A DNA stretch of 64,000 nucleotides from Bradyrhizobium sp. Tv2a-2 (GTDB lineage Bacteria; Pseudomonadota; Alphaproteobacteria; Rhizobiales; Xanthobacteraceae). This document shows, piece after piece, positions 23,614 to 32,242 of this stretch (positions within the stretch are counted from its first letter, which is position 1; each line of letters opens with the position of its first letter). The stretch covers positions 186,182 through 250,181 of the forward strand of contig NZ_AXAI01000009.1 in the NCBI RefSeq assembly GCF_000472425.1. Direction: 5' to 3'. A program made the translations under genes and the position numbers. The notes under the pieces are model-generated. The model was not told the origin of the DNA. It saw only the letters and a program-made list of their open reading frames with translations, and did not search any database.

Positions 23614-24414
23614 ATGACAAGCGCACGCATGAGCGCGCTTGCGAGTTTGCGCGGCAGTATCGAACGCATCGAGGCGCAGAGCGGCAGCCCATCGCTGGCG
23701 CGCGCGGCACTCGGCCATGCCGAGCTTGACGCAGCGCTGCAGGGCGGGCTCGCGCTCGGCGCGGTGCATGAGGTGTTTTGCGAGGGCGGCCGGCAAAGCG
23801 CTGCGGCCACCGGCTTTGTCGCCGGGCTGGCGCGGCGCGTGACGCCGCGCCGGCCGTTGATCTGGGTGCGGCAGGATTTTTCCGAGCGCGAGGTCGGCCG
23901 GCTGTCGATGAGCGGGCTCGCCGAGCTTGGGCTCGATCCGCGCCGCCTGGTGATGGTGCGGGCGTCCGATGTCGAGGATGCGCTTCGCACCACCGCCGAC
24001 GCGCTCGCCTGCGACGCGGTCGGCGCCGTGGTGCTGGAGGTCTGGGGCGAGACGCACAAGTTGGATCTCGTCGCAAGCCGCAAGCTGACGCTCGCCGCCC
24101 AAGGGGCAGGGGTCACCGGCGTTCTCTTGCGCATTGCCGCTTCGCCCGCTCCGTCCACCGCCGAGACAAGATGGATCGTGCGTGCGGCACATTCGCCGCC
24201 CGCTTCGCCCTGGCAGATGTGGGGCGCGCCGCTATTCGACGCGGAGCTTGTCCGCAACCGTCATGGCCCGCTCGGGCGATGGATCATGGAATGGAAATGT
24301 GATGAGTGCCTTTTCAGCGAGTTCACGGCGGCGGATTCTCAGTCTGTGGCTGCCGCGCCTGCCCATCGACCGCATCAAGCGCGAGCTCAATTGCAAGACA
24401 GACTTGCAGGCTAA
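23614..24414 (+). CDS. imuA: ImuA, RecA-like translesion synthesis accessory protein
   Basis: This 266-residue protein is the first gene of the imuA-imuB-dnaE2 mutagenesis cassette. The order, the divergent LexA box and segments such as ALQGGLALGAVHEVFCEGG and RPLIWVRQDFSEREVGRLS identify it. The family has a RecA/SulA-like fold. AAGGAAG precedes the ATG at 23614; the frame is open upstream through the operator but I do not consider that coding. Its last 113 bases overlap the imuB start in another frame, a long overlap. Expected to be induced in the SOS response through the box at 23527. Confidence 0.9.
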   Translation: MTSARMSALASLRGSIERIEAQSGSPSLARAALGHAELDAALQGGLALGAVHEVFCEGGRQSAAATGFVAGLARRVTPRRPLIWVRQDFSEREVGRLSMSGLAELGLDPRRLVMVRASDVEDALRTTADALACDAVGAVVLEVWGETHKLDLVASRKLTLAAQGAGVTGVLLRIAASPAPSTAETRWIVRAAHSPPASPWQMWGAPLFDAELVRNRHGPLGRWIMEWKCDECLFSEFTAADSQSVAAAPAHRPHQARAQLQDRLAG

Positions 24415-25906
24415 GCAAGGCGACGACGCGCCCAGCGTCGTCGTCGCCAAAGAGAATAACGCATTGAAGCTTTATTCGCTCGACGACGCGGCGGCGCGTT
24501 ATGGCCTCGACATCGGCATGCCGCTGGCCAATGCCCGCGCCATCTGTCCGCAGCTAATAGTGTTCGATGCGGATGAGACGGCCGACGCTCAATTGATGAA
24601 CGACATCGCCGACTGGTGCGATCGTTTCACCCCGCTGGTGGCACTCGATCCGCCGCATGGCCTTTATCTCGACATCACCGGCTGCGCGCATCTGTTCGGC
24701 GGCGAGGCCGCGCTTTCAAAACTCGTCTGCGATCTCCTGACTACGCAAAAATTTACAGTGAGCGCCGCGATTGCCTCGACCTCGATCTGCGCGCGGACGC
24801 TGACGCGGCATGTCCATGGCCGCATCGTTGCCGATGGCGAGGAGGCGCGCGCGGTTGCGCCATTGCCGGTCTCGGCGCTCGGCGCCAGCGAGGCGATCAC
24901 GACAGGCCTGCGCCGGGCTGGCTTGAAGACCATCGGCGATGTCGCCTCCCGCGCGCGCTATGAAATCACGGCGCGGTTTGGCGCGGCTTTCACGGCGCGG
25001 CTCGACCAGGCGCTGGGGCAGGGCGACGGGCCGATCAACCCGCGCAAGCCGTTGCCGGATTACATCGTGGAGAAACGCTTTGCCGAGCCGGTCCTGACCG
25101 ACACGGTGATCGCAGCGACGCTGTCGAAACTCGCGCAGATGCTGGTCGCGGCGATGGCGCGAGATGGCAAGGGTGCGCGGCAGCTCACCGCCTGCTTTTT
25201 CCGCACCGATGGCGTGGTGCGCGGCATCGTGGTCGATACCGGTCAGGCCGTCACGCGCACCGAGATCATCGACCGGTTGTTTCGCGAGCGGCTGGAAAGC
25301 TTAAGCGATCCGCTCGATCCCGGCTTCGGGTTCGACCTGATCCGCCTCTCGGCCAGCCGCACCGAGATCGTGGTGCAGCAGCAGCACGATCTCGACGCCC
25401 ATGTGCATGATAATGATGAGCTGGCCGCGCTGATCGACCGCATCGCGGCGCGGATCGGCTCCCACCGCGTCGTCGTCCATTTGCCGCAGGACACCCACAT
25501 CCCTGAAAGCGCGGAGCTGCCGGTTCCTGCGCAGCAGAACCTGGCGGCCGCCTCTCAAGCCGCCTGGCAGCCGCGTATCGAGGCCGAGCCTCCGCTGCGT
25601 CCATTGCGGTTGTTCGAGCGGCCGGAGGAGATCCAGGTGATCGCGCAGGTGCCGGATGGGCCGCCGGCGCGCTTTGTCTGGCGCCGCGCCAGTCATGCCG
25701 TGGTGCGCGCCGAAGGCCCCGAGCGCATCGCCATGGAGTGGTGGCGACCTGACGGCAAGGGTCTGACGCGCGACTATTTTCGCGTCGAGGACGAAGCGGG
25801 CTTGCGGTTCTGGGTCTATCGCGACGGGCTCTACGACCGCGAACGTGATCCGCAAACGAACGAGCCGGTGCAGCCCGCCTGGTTCATGCATGGGTTGTTC
25901 GCATGA
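24302..25906 (+). CDS. imuB: ImuB, catalytically inactive Y-family polymerase-like protein
   Basis: This 534-residue protein has a Y-family polymerase fold. The N-terminus reads RRILSLWLPRLPIDRIKREL, where active polymerases have the metal-binding Asp-containing DxD-type motif. This matches known ImuB proteins, which bridge DnaE2 to the sliding clamp rather than polymerise. Other features are SLDDAAARYGLDIGMPLANA, LYLDITGCAHLFGGE and a C-terminal extension ending WFMHGLFA. The ATG at 24302 follows the imuA body in an overlapping frame, and its stop overlaps the dnaE2 start by 4 bases, so translation is coupled. Confidence 0.92.
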   Translation: MSAFSASSRRRILSLWLPRLPIDRIKRELNCKTDLQAKQGDDAPSVVVAKENNALKLYSLDDAAARYGLDIGMPLANARAICPQLIVFDADETADAQLMNDIADWCDRFTPLVALDPPHGLYLDITGCAHLFGGEAALSKLVCDLLTTQKFTVSAAIASTSICARTLTRHVHGRIVADGEEARAVAPLPVSALGASEAITTGLRRAGLKTIGDVASRARYEITARFGAAFTARLDQALGQGDGPINPRKPLPDYIVEKRFAEPVLTDTVIAATLSKLAQMLVAAMARDGKGARQLTACFFRTDGVVRGIVVDTGQAVTRTEIIDRLFRERLESLSDPLDPGFGFDLIRLSASRTEIVVQQQHDLDAHVHDNDELAALIDRIAARIGSHRVVVHLPQDTHIPESAELPVPAQQNLAAASQAAWQPRIEAEPPLRPLRLFERPEEIQVIAQVPDGPPARFVWRRASHAVVRAEGPERIAMEWWRPDGKGLTRDYFRVEDEAGLRFWVYRDGLYDRERDPQTNEPVQPAWFMHGLFA

Positions 25907-28900
25907 CGGCGCCTTATGCGGAAATCGGCGTCACCTCCAACTTCTCCTTCCTGCGCGGCGCCTCGCATCCGCAGGAATATGTGCAGATGGCCGGTCAGCT
26001 TGGCTTCCACGCGATCGGTATCGCCGACCACAACACGCTCGCCGGCGTGGTGCGCGCCTATAGCGAATTGGAAAACCCTGACATCAAGCACAGGCCGAAG
26101 CTTCTGGTGGGCTCGCGGATCGTCTTCATGGACGGAACGCCCGATATTCTAGTCTATCCGCGCGACCGCGCGGCCTACGGCCGGCTGTGCCGCTTGCTGA
26201 CCCGCGGCAAGCGTGGCGAGGACGTCGAGAAGGGCGAGTGCCATTTGAAGCTCGACGATCTCCTGGATTTTGCCGAAGGCCAGCTCCTGGTGCTCGCGCT
26301 GCCGCATCGCTTCGATCAGGCGCAGGCTCTGAAACTGCTTGCGCGGTTGAAGGACACCCACTCCGACGGCGTTTGGCTCGCGGCGAGCCTCATCTATCGC
26401 GGCGACGACCGCCGCCGTTTGGCGCGGCTTGCGCGGTTAGCGCAAACGGCCAAAGTGCCGCTGCTCGCGACCAACGAGGCGCTCTATCATCACTATTCCC
26501 GCCGTTCGCTGCAGGACGTGCTCACCTGCATCAGGGAGAAGACCACGATCGATACGGCGGGCCGGCGGCTGGAAGCCAATGCGGAACGGCATCTCAAGCC
26601 TGCGGAGGAAATGGCGCGACTGTTTCGCGATTATCCGGCGGCTATTGCGGAGACCGTCCGTTTTGCAAAGCGGATCGCATTTTCACTCGATCAGCTCAAA
26701 TACCAATATCCTGATGAGCCGGTGCCGCCGGGAAAGACCGCGCAGCAGCATCTGGAGGATTTGACCTGGGAAGGTGCAGCGACGCGCTTTCCCGGTGGTC
26801 CCGATCCGACCTTGCGCGCCACCTTGCGCAAGGAGCTCGACCTCATCGCCGAGCTCAACTACGCGCATTATTTCCTCACCGTGCACGACATCGTGCGCTA
26901 TGCGCGAAGCCAGAACATCCTGTGCCAGGGCCGGGGCTCGGCGGCCAATTCCGCCGTCTGCTATGTGCTCGGCGTCACCTCGGTCGATCCGACGGAGATC
27001 GATCTGTTGTTCGAGCGCTTCATCTCCAAGGAGCGGCTGGAGCCGCCCGATATCGACGTCGATTTCGAGCACTCGCGGCGCGAGGAGGTGATGCAATATG
27101 TCTACCGCCGCTATGGCCGCCACCGTGCGGCGGTCATCGCGACCGTCATTCATTACCGTCCGCGCAGCGCGATCCGCGACGTCGGCAAGGCGCTGGGCCT
27201 GACCGAAGACGTCACCGCGCTGCTTGCCGACACCGTCTGGGGCAGCTGGGGCGATGGGCTATCGGAGGGGCAGGTACGGCAGGCCGGGCTCGCGCCCGAC
27301 AATCCGATGGTCGAGCGCGCGGTCAAGCTCGCCGCCGAGCTGATCGAATTTCCGCGCCATCTGTCGCAGCATGTCGGCGGCTATGTGCTGACGCAGGATC
27401 GGCTCGACAGCTATGTGCCGATCGGCAATGCCGCGATGGAGGGCCGCACCTTCATCGAATGGGACAAGGACGATGTCGACGCGCTGCACATGATGAAGGT
27501 CGACGTGCTCGCTTTGGGCATGCTGACCTGCATCCGCAAATGCTTTTCACTGCTCGAAAAGCACAAGGGGATACATAAGGAACTCGCCGACATCAAATCG
27601 GTCGATGACGACGAAGTCTATCAGATGTTGCAGCGAGGCGAGTCGCTCGGCGTGTTCCAGGTCGAGAGCCGCGCGCAGATGAACATGCTGCCGCGTTTAA
27701 AGCCGCGGACCTTCTACGATCTCGTCATCGAGGTCGCGATCGTGCGGCCCGGGCCGATCCAGGGCGACATGGTGCATCCTTATTTACGCCGCCGCAACAA
27801 GCAGGAACAGGTGAGCTTTCCCTCGCCATCGCCGGAGCATGGTCAGCCGGATGAGCTGTTCCGGGTGCTGCACAAGACGCTGGGCGTGCCGCTGTTCCAG
27901 GAGCAGGCGATGCGCATCGCGATCGAGGCAGCGCAATTTTCGCCCGAGGAGGCCAACGGCCTGCGCCGCTCGATGGCGACCTTCCGCAACCTCGGCACCA
28001 TAGGCAAATATGAATCAAAGCTGATCGGCAACATGATCGCGCGCGGCTATGCGCCGGAATTTGCCAAGAGCTGCTTCGACCAGATCAAGGGCTTTGGCTC
28101 CTACGGTTTTCCGGAGAGCCATGCCGCAAGCTTTGCGCAACTCGTCTATGTTTCTTCATGGCTGAAACACCATCATCCGGATGTATTTTGCTGCGCGCTG
28201 TTGAACTCGCAACCGATGGGCTTCTATGCCCCCGCGCAGATCGTGGGAGACGCCCGCAAGAACGGCGTCGAGGTGCGCGAGGTCGATGTGTCCTTCAGCT
28301 TCGCGCAGAACACGCTGGAGGAGGGTGACGGAAAATATTGCGCCGTGCGACTCGGCTTTCGCCAGATCGACGGCTTCCACTGGATCGATCCGGATGAGCA
28401 GAGGTTGAAGGAAATACGGGCTGCGTTGCGAGATACGTCTGCAGAAGACTCGTTGATTGAATCAGCTTGGCCGCAGTCTCCCTCCTCTCCCCAGCGGGGA
28501 GAGGTCGATTTGCTCCTGGCGATGCGAAGCATCGTCCGGCGCAAATCGGGTGAGGGGACTCAGGTCCCTCGAGAGACCGCGCCCCTCACCCGCGCCTCCG
28601 GCGCGACCTCTCCCTATGGGAGAGGTGTGGCACCGCTGCTGTTGCAACATGAAGATGACTGGGCCGACCGCATCGTCAAGGCTCGCGCGCGCCGGCCCTT
28701 CACGTCGCTGGAAGACTTCGCCCGCGATACGGGGCTACCCAAGCGCGCGCTGATCCTGCTCGCGGATGCAGATGCGTTTCGCTCGCTCGGGCTCGATCGT
28801 CGTGCGGCATTGTGGGCGGTGAGAAGGCTGCCTGACGACGTGCCTTTGCCACTGTTCGAAAGCACGGCCGCGCGCGAGCAGCCGGACGAAGAGGCTGAGG

Positions 28901-29469
28901 CCTTGCCTGTCATGCCGCTGCCGGAACATGTGGTTGCCGATTACCAGACCATCCGGATGTCGCTTAAGGGCCATCCGATGCAGTTCCTGCGGTCGATGCT
29001 TGCGCGCGAGAACGTCATCGCCTGCGATGCGGTATCGCATGTCCGCGACAGGCAATATGTCCGCTGCGCCGGCGTGGTGCTGGTGCGGCAACGGCCGGGC
29101 AGCGCCAAGGGCGTCGTGTTCATGACCTTGGAGGATGAAACCGGTATCGCCAACGTCGTGGTCTGGCCCAAGGTGATGGAACGGTATCGAAAAGAAGTGA
29201 TGGGCTCGCGCCTGGTGCTTGTCGAGGGCCGTATTCAGAGCAGCCCTGAAAAGGTGGTCCATCTCGTCGCCGAGCGGCTGATCGACCGCTCGGCAGACCT
29301 GTTGGGTCTCGCCAATGATGCGCTCAACCACAAGCCGGCGGTTCCCACTGGCCCCGCGCTGATCGAGCCGCTCAACGACGATCGCCGCGATCATGTGGAC
29401 GCACCGGCACAGAAAATCCGCCATCCCCGCAACGTCCGCATCCTGCCGGCCTCGCGGGATTTTCATTGA
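25903..29469 (+). CDS. dnaE2: Error-prone DNA polymerase III alpha subunit DnaE2
   Basis: This 1188-residue C-family polymerase carries out translesion synthesis with ImuA and ImuB. An N-terminal PHP domain (SFLRGASHPQEYVQMAG; ADHNTLAG) precedes the polymerase core. The core has GRGSAANSAVCYVLG and the catalytic acidic motif PPDIDVDFEH near residues 381-390, then PGPIQGDMVHPYLRRR. Helix-hairpin-helix and OB-fold segments (KGVVFMTLEDETGIANVVVW) close the protein. Residues about 860-908 are foreign-looking and correspond exactly to a dispersed DNA repeat inserted in frame. Overall length is somewhat above the usual 1050-1150 residues, as expected with that insertion. SOS induction through the imuA promoter is likely. 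Confidence 0.95.
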   Translation: MTAPYAEIGVTSNFSFLRGASHPQEYVQMAGQLGFHAIGIADHNTLAGVVRAYSELENPDIKHRPKLLVGSRIVFMDGTPDILVYPRDRAAYGRLCRLLTRGKRGEDVEKGECHLKLDDLLDFAEGQLLVLALPHRFDQAQALKLLARLKDTHSDGVWLAASLIYRGDDRRRLARLARLAQTAKVPLLATNEALYHHYSRRSLQDVLTCIREKTTIDTAGRRLEANAERHLKPAEEMARLFRDYPAAIAETVRFAKRIAFSLDQLKYQYPDEPVPPGKTAQQHLEDLTWEGAATRFPGGPDPTLRATLRKELDLIAELNYAHYFLTVHDIVRYARSQNILCQGRGSAANSAVCYVLGVTSVDPTEIDLLFERFISKERLEPPDIDVDFEHSRREEVMQYVYRRYGRHRAAVIATVIHYRPRSAIRDVGKALGLTEDVTALLADTVWGSWGDGLSEGQVRQAGLAPDNPMVERAVKLAAELIEFPRHLSQHVGGYVLTQDRLDSYVPIGNAAMEGRTFIEWDKDDVDALHMMKVDVLALGMLTCIRKCFSLLEKHKGIHKELADIKSVDDDEVYQMLQRGESLGVFQVESRAQMNMLPRLKPRTFYDLVIEVAIVRPGPIQGDMVHPYLRRRNKQEQVSFPSPSPEHGQPDELFRVLHKTLGVPLFQEQAMRIAIEAAQFSPEEANGLRRSMATFRNLGTIGKYESKLIGNMIARGYAPEFAKSCFDQIKGFGSYGFPESHAASFAQLVYVSSWLKHHHPDVFCCALLNSQPMGFYAPAQIVGDARKNGVEVREVDVSFSFAQNTLEEGDGKYCAVRLGFRQIDGFHWIDPDEQRLKEIRAALRDTSAEDSLIESAWPQSPSSPQRGEVDLLLAMRSIVRRKSGEGTQVPRETAPLTRASGATSPYGRGVAPLLLQHEDDWADRIVKARARRPFTSLEDFARDTGLPKRALILLADADAFRSLGLDRRAALWAVRRLPDDVPLPLFESTAAREQPDEEAEALPVMPLPEHVVADYQTIRMSLKGHPMQFLRSMLARENVIACDAVSHVRDRQYVRCAGVVLVRQRPGSAKGVVFMTLEDETGIANVVVWPKVMERYRKEVMGSRLVLVEGRIQSSPEKVVHLVAERLIDRSADLLGLANDALNHKPAVPTGPALIEPLNDDRRDHVDAPAQKIRHPRNVRILPASRDFH
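28481..28627. repeat. 147-bp dispersed repeat inserted in frame in dnaE2
   Basis: The element starts CCTCCTCTCCCCAGCGGGGA and ends CCTATGGGAGAGGT. Internal pairs include GATGCGAAGCATC and GCGCCTCCGGCGC, plus CTCACCCG opposite CGGGTGAGGGG. It is 49 codons long with no stop in the dnaE2 frame, so the protein is continuous. Its ends match the small fragment at 18788. It falls in the variable linker between the finger/HhH region and the preceding palm-associated part, where an insertion is most likely to be tolerated. Confidence 0.8.
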
Positions 29470-29477
29470 GCTCCGCT

Positions 29478-29558
29478 GTCATTCCGGGGCGGTCCGTTAG
29501 GACCGAACCCGGAATCTCGAGATTCCGGGTTCGATGCTTCGCATCGCCCCGGAATGAC
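29478..29558. repeat. Dispersed palindromic repeat (GTCATTCCGGGG ... CCCCGGAATGAC), copy 2
   Basis: An 81-base palindromic element begins GTCATTCCGGGGC and ends GCCCCGGAATGAC. It has an inner stem GAACCCGGAATCTCGAGATT pairing across itself with CCGGGTTCG. It lies directly after dnaE2 and could act as a transcription terminator or mRNA stabiliser. A degenerate copy is at 20655-20740. Confidence 0.8.
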
Positions 29559-29634
29559 GAGGTCTATGGCTTTGAGGTTAACTCCTGCGAGGCTTATCAT
29601 CCCCTTTTGATGACGAAGCGCTCGAGGTCCGCCC

Positions 29635-31038
29635 ATGCACATCCACACCCCCCGCGAAATCCTTACCGATCTCTGGCGTCGCGCCGGCGGCGAGCCGGTG
29701 GAACTTGCGGCAGCAAAACTCACGGGTGAGGAGCCGCAGCTGCCGTCGTCGTTTCGCGTTGCAGCAGCGGCGCAGGCGAGCATCGCTGCCGCTGGCATCG
29801 CCGCCGCCGATATCTGGCGCGCGCGGAGCGGTGAAGGTCAGGAGGTTGCAGTCGACATGCGCCACGCTGTGATCGAGTGCCGCTCCGAGCGTTATTTGCG
29901 TGTCGACGGCAAACCACCGCCGCCCGCCTGGGACCCGACCGCGGGCATCTACCGGACAGGCGACGGCCGCTACGTCCGGCTTCATACCAACTTTGCCCAT
30001 CACCGCGCCGCCGTCTGCAAGGTGCTGAACTGCGCGCAGGAGCGCGACGCCATCCAGACGGCGCTGATGCAATGGCAGGGCGAGGCGTTCGAGACGGCGG
30101 CCTATGCTGGCGGCGCCGTGGTCGCCATGATGCGCTCGCACCAGGAATGGTGCGCCCACCCGCAAGCCAGGGCGCTGGCCGAGCTGCCGCCTTTCACCAT
30201 CGAGAAGATTGGCGAGGCACCGCCGAAGCCATGGCCGGCTGGAAACCGCCCGCTTGCTGGTATTCGCGTGCTCGATCTGTCTCGGGTGATCGCAGGGCCT
30301 GTCGCGGGTCGCGCGCTCGCAGCGCATGGTGCGGACGTGATGCTGATCTCATCGCAGGAACTCCCAACGATCCCCTGGCTTGTGATCGACACCGGGCGAG
30401 GCAAGCTGACGAGCTTTGTCGAGCTCAAGGGTGAGGCGGGTCGGGCGACCCTGCGCCAACTGCTCCAACAGGCTGACATCTTCTCCCAGGGCTATCGTCC
30501 GCGTTCCATTGGCGCGCTCGGCTTCTCACCGGAGCAGGCGGCCGAGATCAACCCCGGGATTGTCTATGTGTCGCTGTCGGCCTATGGCCATGTCGGCCCA
30601 TGGGCTGACCGGCGCGGTTTCGACTCGCTGGTGCAGACCGCAACCGGCTTCAATCATGCCGAAGGGCAGGCGGCTGAGATCGAGGGGCCAAAGGAGTTGC
30701 CGGCACAGATGCTTGATCACGCCACCGGCTATCTGATGGCGTTCGGCGCCATGATGGCCAAAGCCCGCCAGGCGCGTGAGGGCGGCAGCTGGCTGGTCCG
30801 CGTCTCGCTTGCGCAGACCGGGCGCTGGTTGTGGAATCTCGGCCGGGTCTCCCATGGACTCGAAACGGAAGATTTGAAGGCCGACGACGTGCTGCCGTTC
30901 ATTGAGGAGCAGGCCTCCGGCTTCGGTCCGCTGCACGGTGTCAGCCATTCCGCAAAGCTATCCAAAACCCCCGCTGTCTGGGCACGCCCGGCGATGCCGC
31001 TCGGCAGCCACAAGGCGGAATGGCCGGCGCGGAGTTGA
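29635..31038 (+). CDS. CaiB/BaiF-type (family III) CoA transferase
   Basis: This 467-residue family III CoA-transferase would move CoA between organic acids. The usual N-terminal motif of the family (RPLAGIRVLDLSRVIAGPVAGR) appears only at about residue 205. The first 200 residues (AADIWRARSGEGQEVAVDMR) resemble the region normally found after it. The protein therefore looks like a duplicated or permuted arrangement of the CaiB fold. GFSPEQAAEINPGIVYVSLS and GFDSLVQTATGF are further family features. It stands alone between the palindromic repeat and the convergent amidohydrolase. Donor and acceptor acids are unknown. Confidence 0.88.
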   Translation: MHIHTPREILTDLWRRAGGEPVELAAAKLTGEEPQLPSSFRVAAAAQASIAAAGIAAADIWRARSGEGQEVAVDMRHAVIECRSERYLRVDGKPPPPAWDPTAGIYRTGDGRYVRLHTNFAHHRAAVCKVLNCAQERDAIQTALMQWQGEAFETAAYAGGAVVAMMRSHQEWCAHPQARALAELPPFTIEKIGEAPPKPWPAGNRPLAGIRVLDLSRVIAGPVAGRALAAHGADVMLISSQELPTIPWLVIDTGRGKLTSFVELKGEAGRATLRQLLQQADIFSQGYRPRSIGALGFSPEQAAEINPGIVYVSLSAYGHVGPWADRRGFDSLVQTATGFNHAEGQAAEIEGPKELPAQMLDHATGYLMAFGAMMAKARQAREGGSWLVRVSLAQTGRWLWNLGRVSHGLETEDLKADDVLPFIEEQASGFGPLHGVSHSAKLSKTPAVWARPAMPLGSHKAEWPARS

Positions 31039-31153
31039 GATCCCGCGCGGGCGCAGGCCGGCCCTTGATCGTCGAAGAATTACGCAGGACCGCCAAATGG
31101 TTGCGTGCCCATCCTGAGACGACGCTTCGTGTTTACGCTGCAACGGCCGCGCG

Positions 31154-32119
31154 TCAGAAGCCGTAGAGCCGTGCCGGATTGTCGACCAGGATCTTCGTGC
31201 GGATCGCCGCATCCGGCGCCCAGACCGGAAGCTGGTTGAGCAGCCTGCCGTCGTCGATCTGGTAGAGCGGCGTCACGTCGGTGACCTTGCGGCCCGGCGG
31301 GGTGACGGAATCCGGATGCGGCCAGTCGCTGCCCCAGACGATGCGGTCGGGATTGGCCGCGATCAGCGCCTTCGCCAGCGGTGCCGCGTCTGGATAGTCG
31401 GGCGCCAGTTTCGACGCCCGATAGGCGCCGGAGATTTTCACATAGGCCTTGCCGCTTTTGACGAGCTCGAGCAGGTCGGAAAAGCCGGGTTGCTCCGTGC
31501 CAAGCGCGGCTTCCGCGCCGCCGAAATGATCGAACACGGCCGGCACCGGCGAAGACGCCACCAAATCCTTGATCGCCGAGATCATCGCAAGCGAGGTGAA
31601 GAGCTGTACATGCCAGCCGCGCGCCTTCATCCGTTCGACAGCGGCGGTGAACCTGGTACGACCGACATTGGGATCGTTGACGCCGCCGGTTGCAAGGTTC
31701 AGCCGGATGCCGCGAAAGCCGGCCTGTTGCATGGCGTCGAGGTCGCTATCGCTCGTCTTGTCGTCGATGACAGCGACGCCGCGAGCGGTCGGCCCCCGCG
31801 CCTTGATGCCGAACAGGGTTGCGGAATTATCCGGCCCGTAGACGCTGGGCGTGACGATGACGACGCGCTCGACATGCAGCGCCTTTTGCAGCGCGCTCAT
31901 TTCCTCGGGCGACGCCAGCTCCGGCGTATAGACCCGCCCCGCATAGAACGGGAATTTCGCAGGGTCGCCGTGAATATGCGTGTGGCAATCGCAAGCGCCC
32001 GCGGGCACGTCGAAATTGACCGGCGTGGACGGTTGCGAGGCTTTGGCCTGCGCGGATCTGTTCTGCATGGATACTCCGGCGGCCATCGAGGCAAGCAGCA
32101 TGGTTCGTCTGGTGAGCAT
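31154..32119 (-). CDS. Exported amidohydrolase-family protein (2-pyrone-4,6-dicarboxylate hydrolase-like)
   Basis: This 321-residue metal-dependent hydrolase has a twin-arginine-like leader (MLTRRTMLLASMAAG). The metal-binding His pair is in CDCHTHIHG near residue 47, and the closing motif is WGSDWPHP near 263. Its order resembles the LigI-like amidohydrolase_2 group that opens lactone or pyrone rings; most relatives lack an export signal. GGGGAGG precedes the ATG at 32119. It is convergent with the CoA-transferase. The substrate cannot be read, but ring-fission products fit the Rieske oxygenase and CoA-handling genes elsewhere in the window. Confidence 0.85.
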   Translation of the reverse strand: MLTRRTMLLASMAAGVSMQNRSAQAKASQPSTPVNFDVPAGACDCHTHIHGDPAKFPFYAGRVYTPELASPEEMSALQKALHVERVVIVTPSVYGPDNSATLFGIKARGPTARGVAVIDDKTSDSDLDAMQQAGFRGIRLNLATGGVNDPNVGRTRFTAAVERMKARGWHVQLFTSLAMISAIKDLVASSPVPAVFDHFGGAEAALGTEQPGFSDLLELVKSGKAYVKISGAYRASKLAPDYPDAAPLAKALIAANPDRIVWGSDWPHPDSVTPPGRKVTDVTPLYQIDDGRLLNQLPVWAPDAAIRTKILVDNPARLYGF

Positions 32120-32242
32120 GATCCTTGCCTCCCCTTGTTTTGTGCGTCGGGACGATGTTCGTCCTGGCGGCGCTTTTCGCGTCTGTTGATGAGAAACAGC
32201 GTGGACCGTGTCGCGACCTCGCGCAAGCGCGCGTCATGCTGC

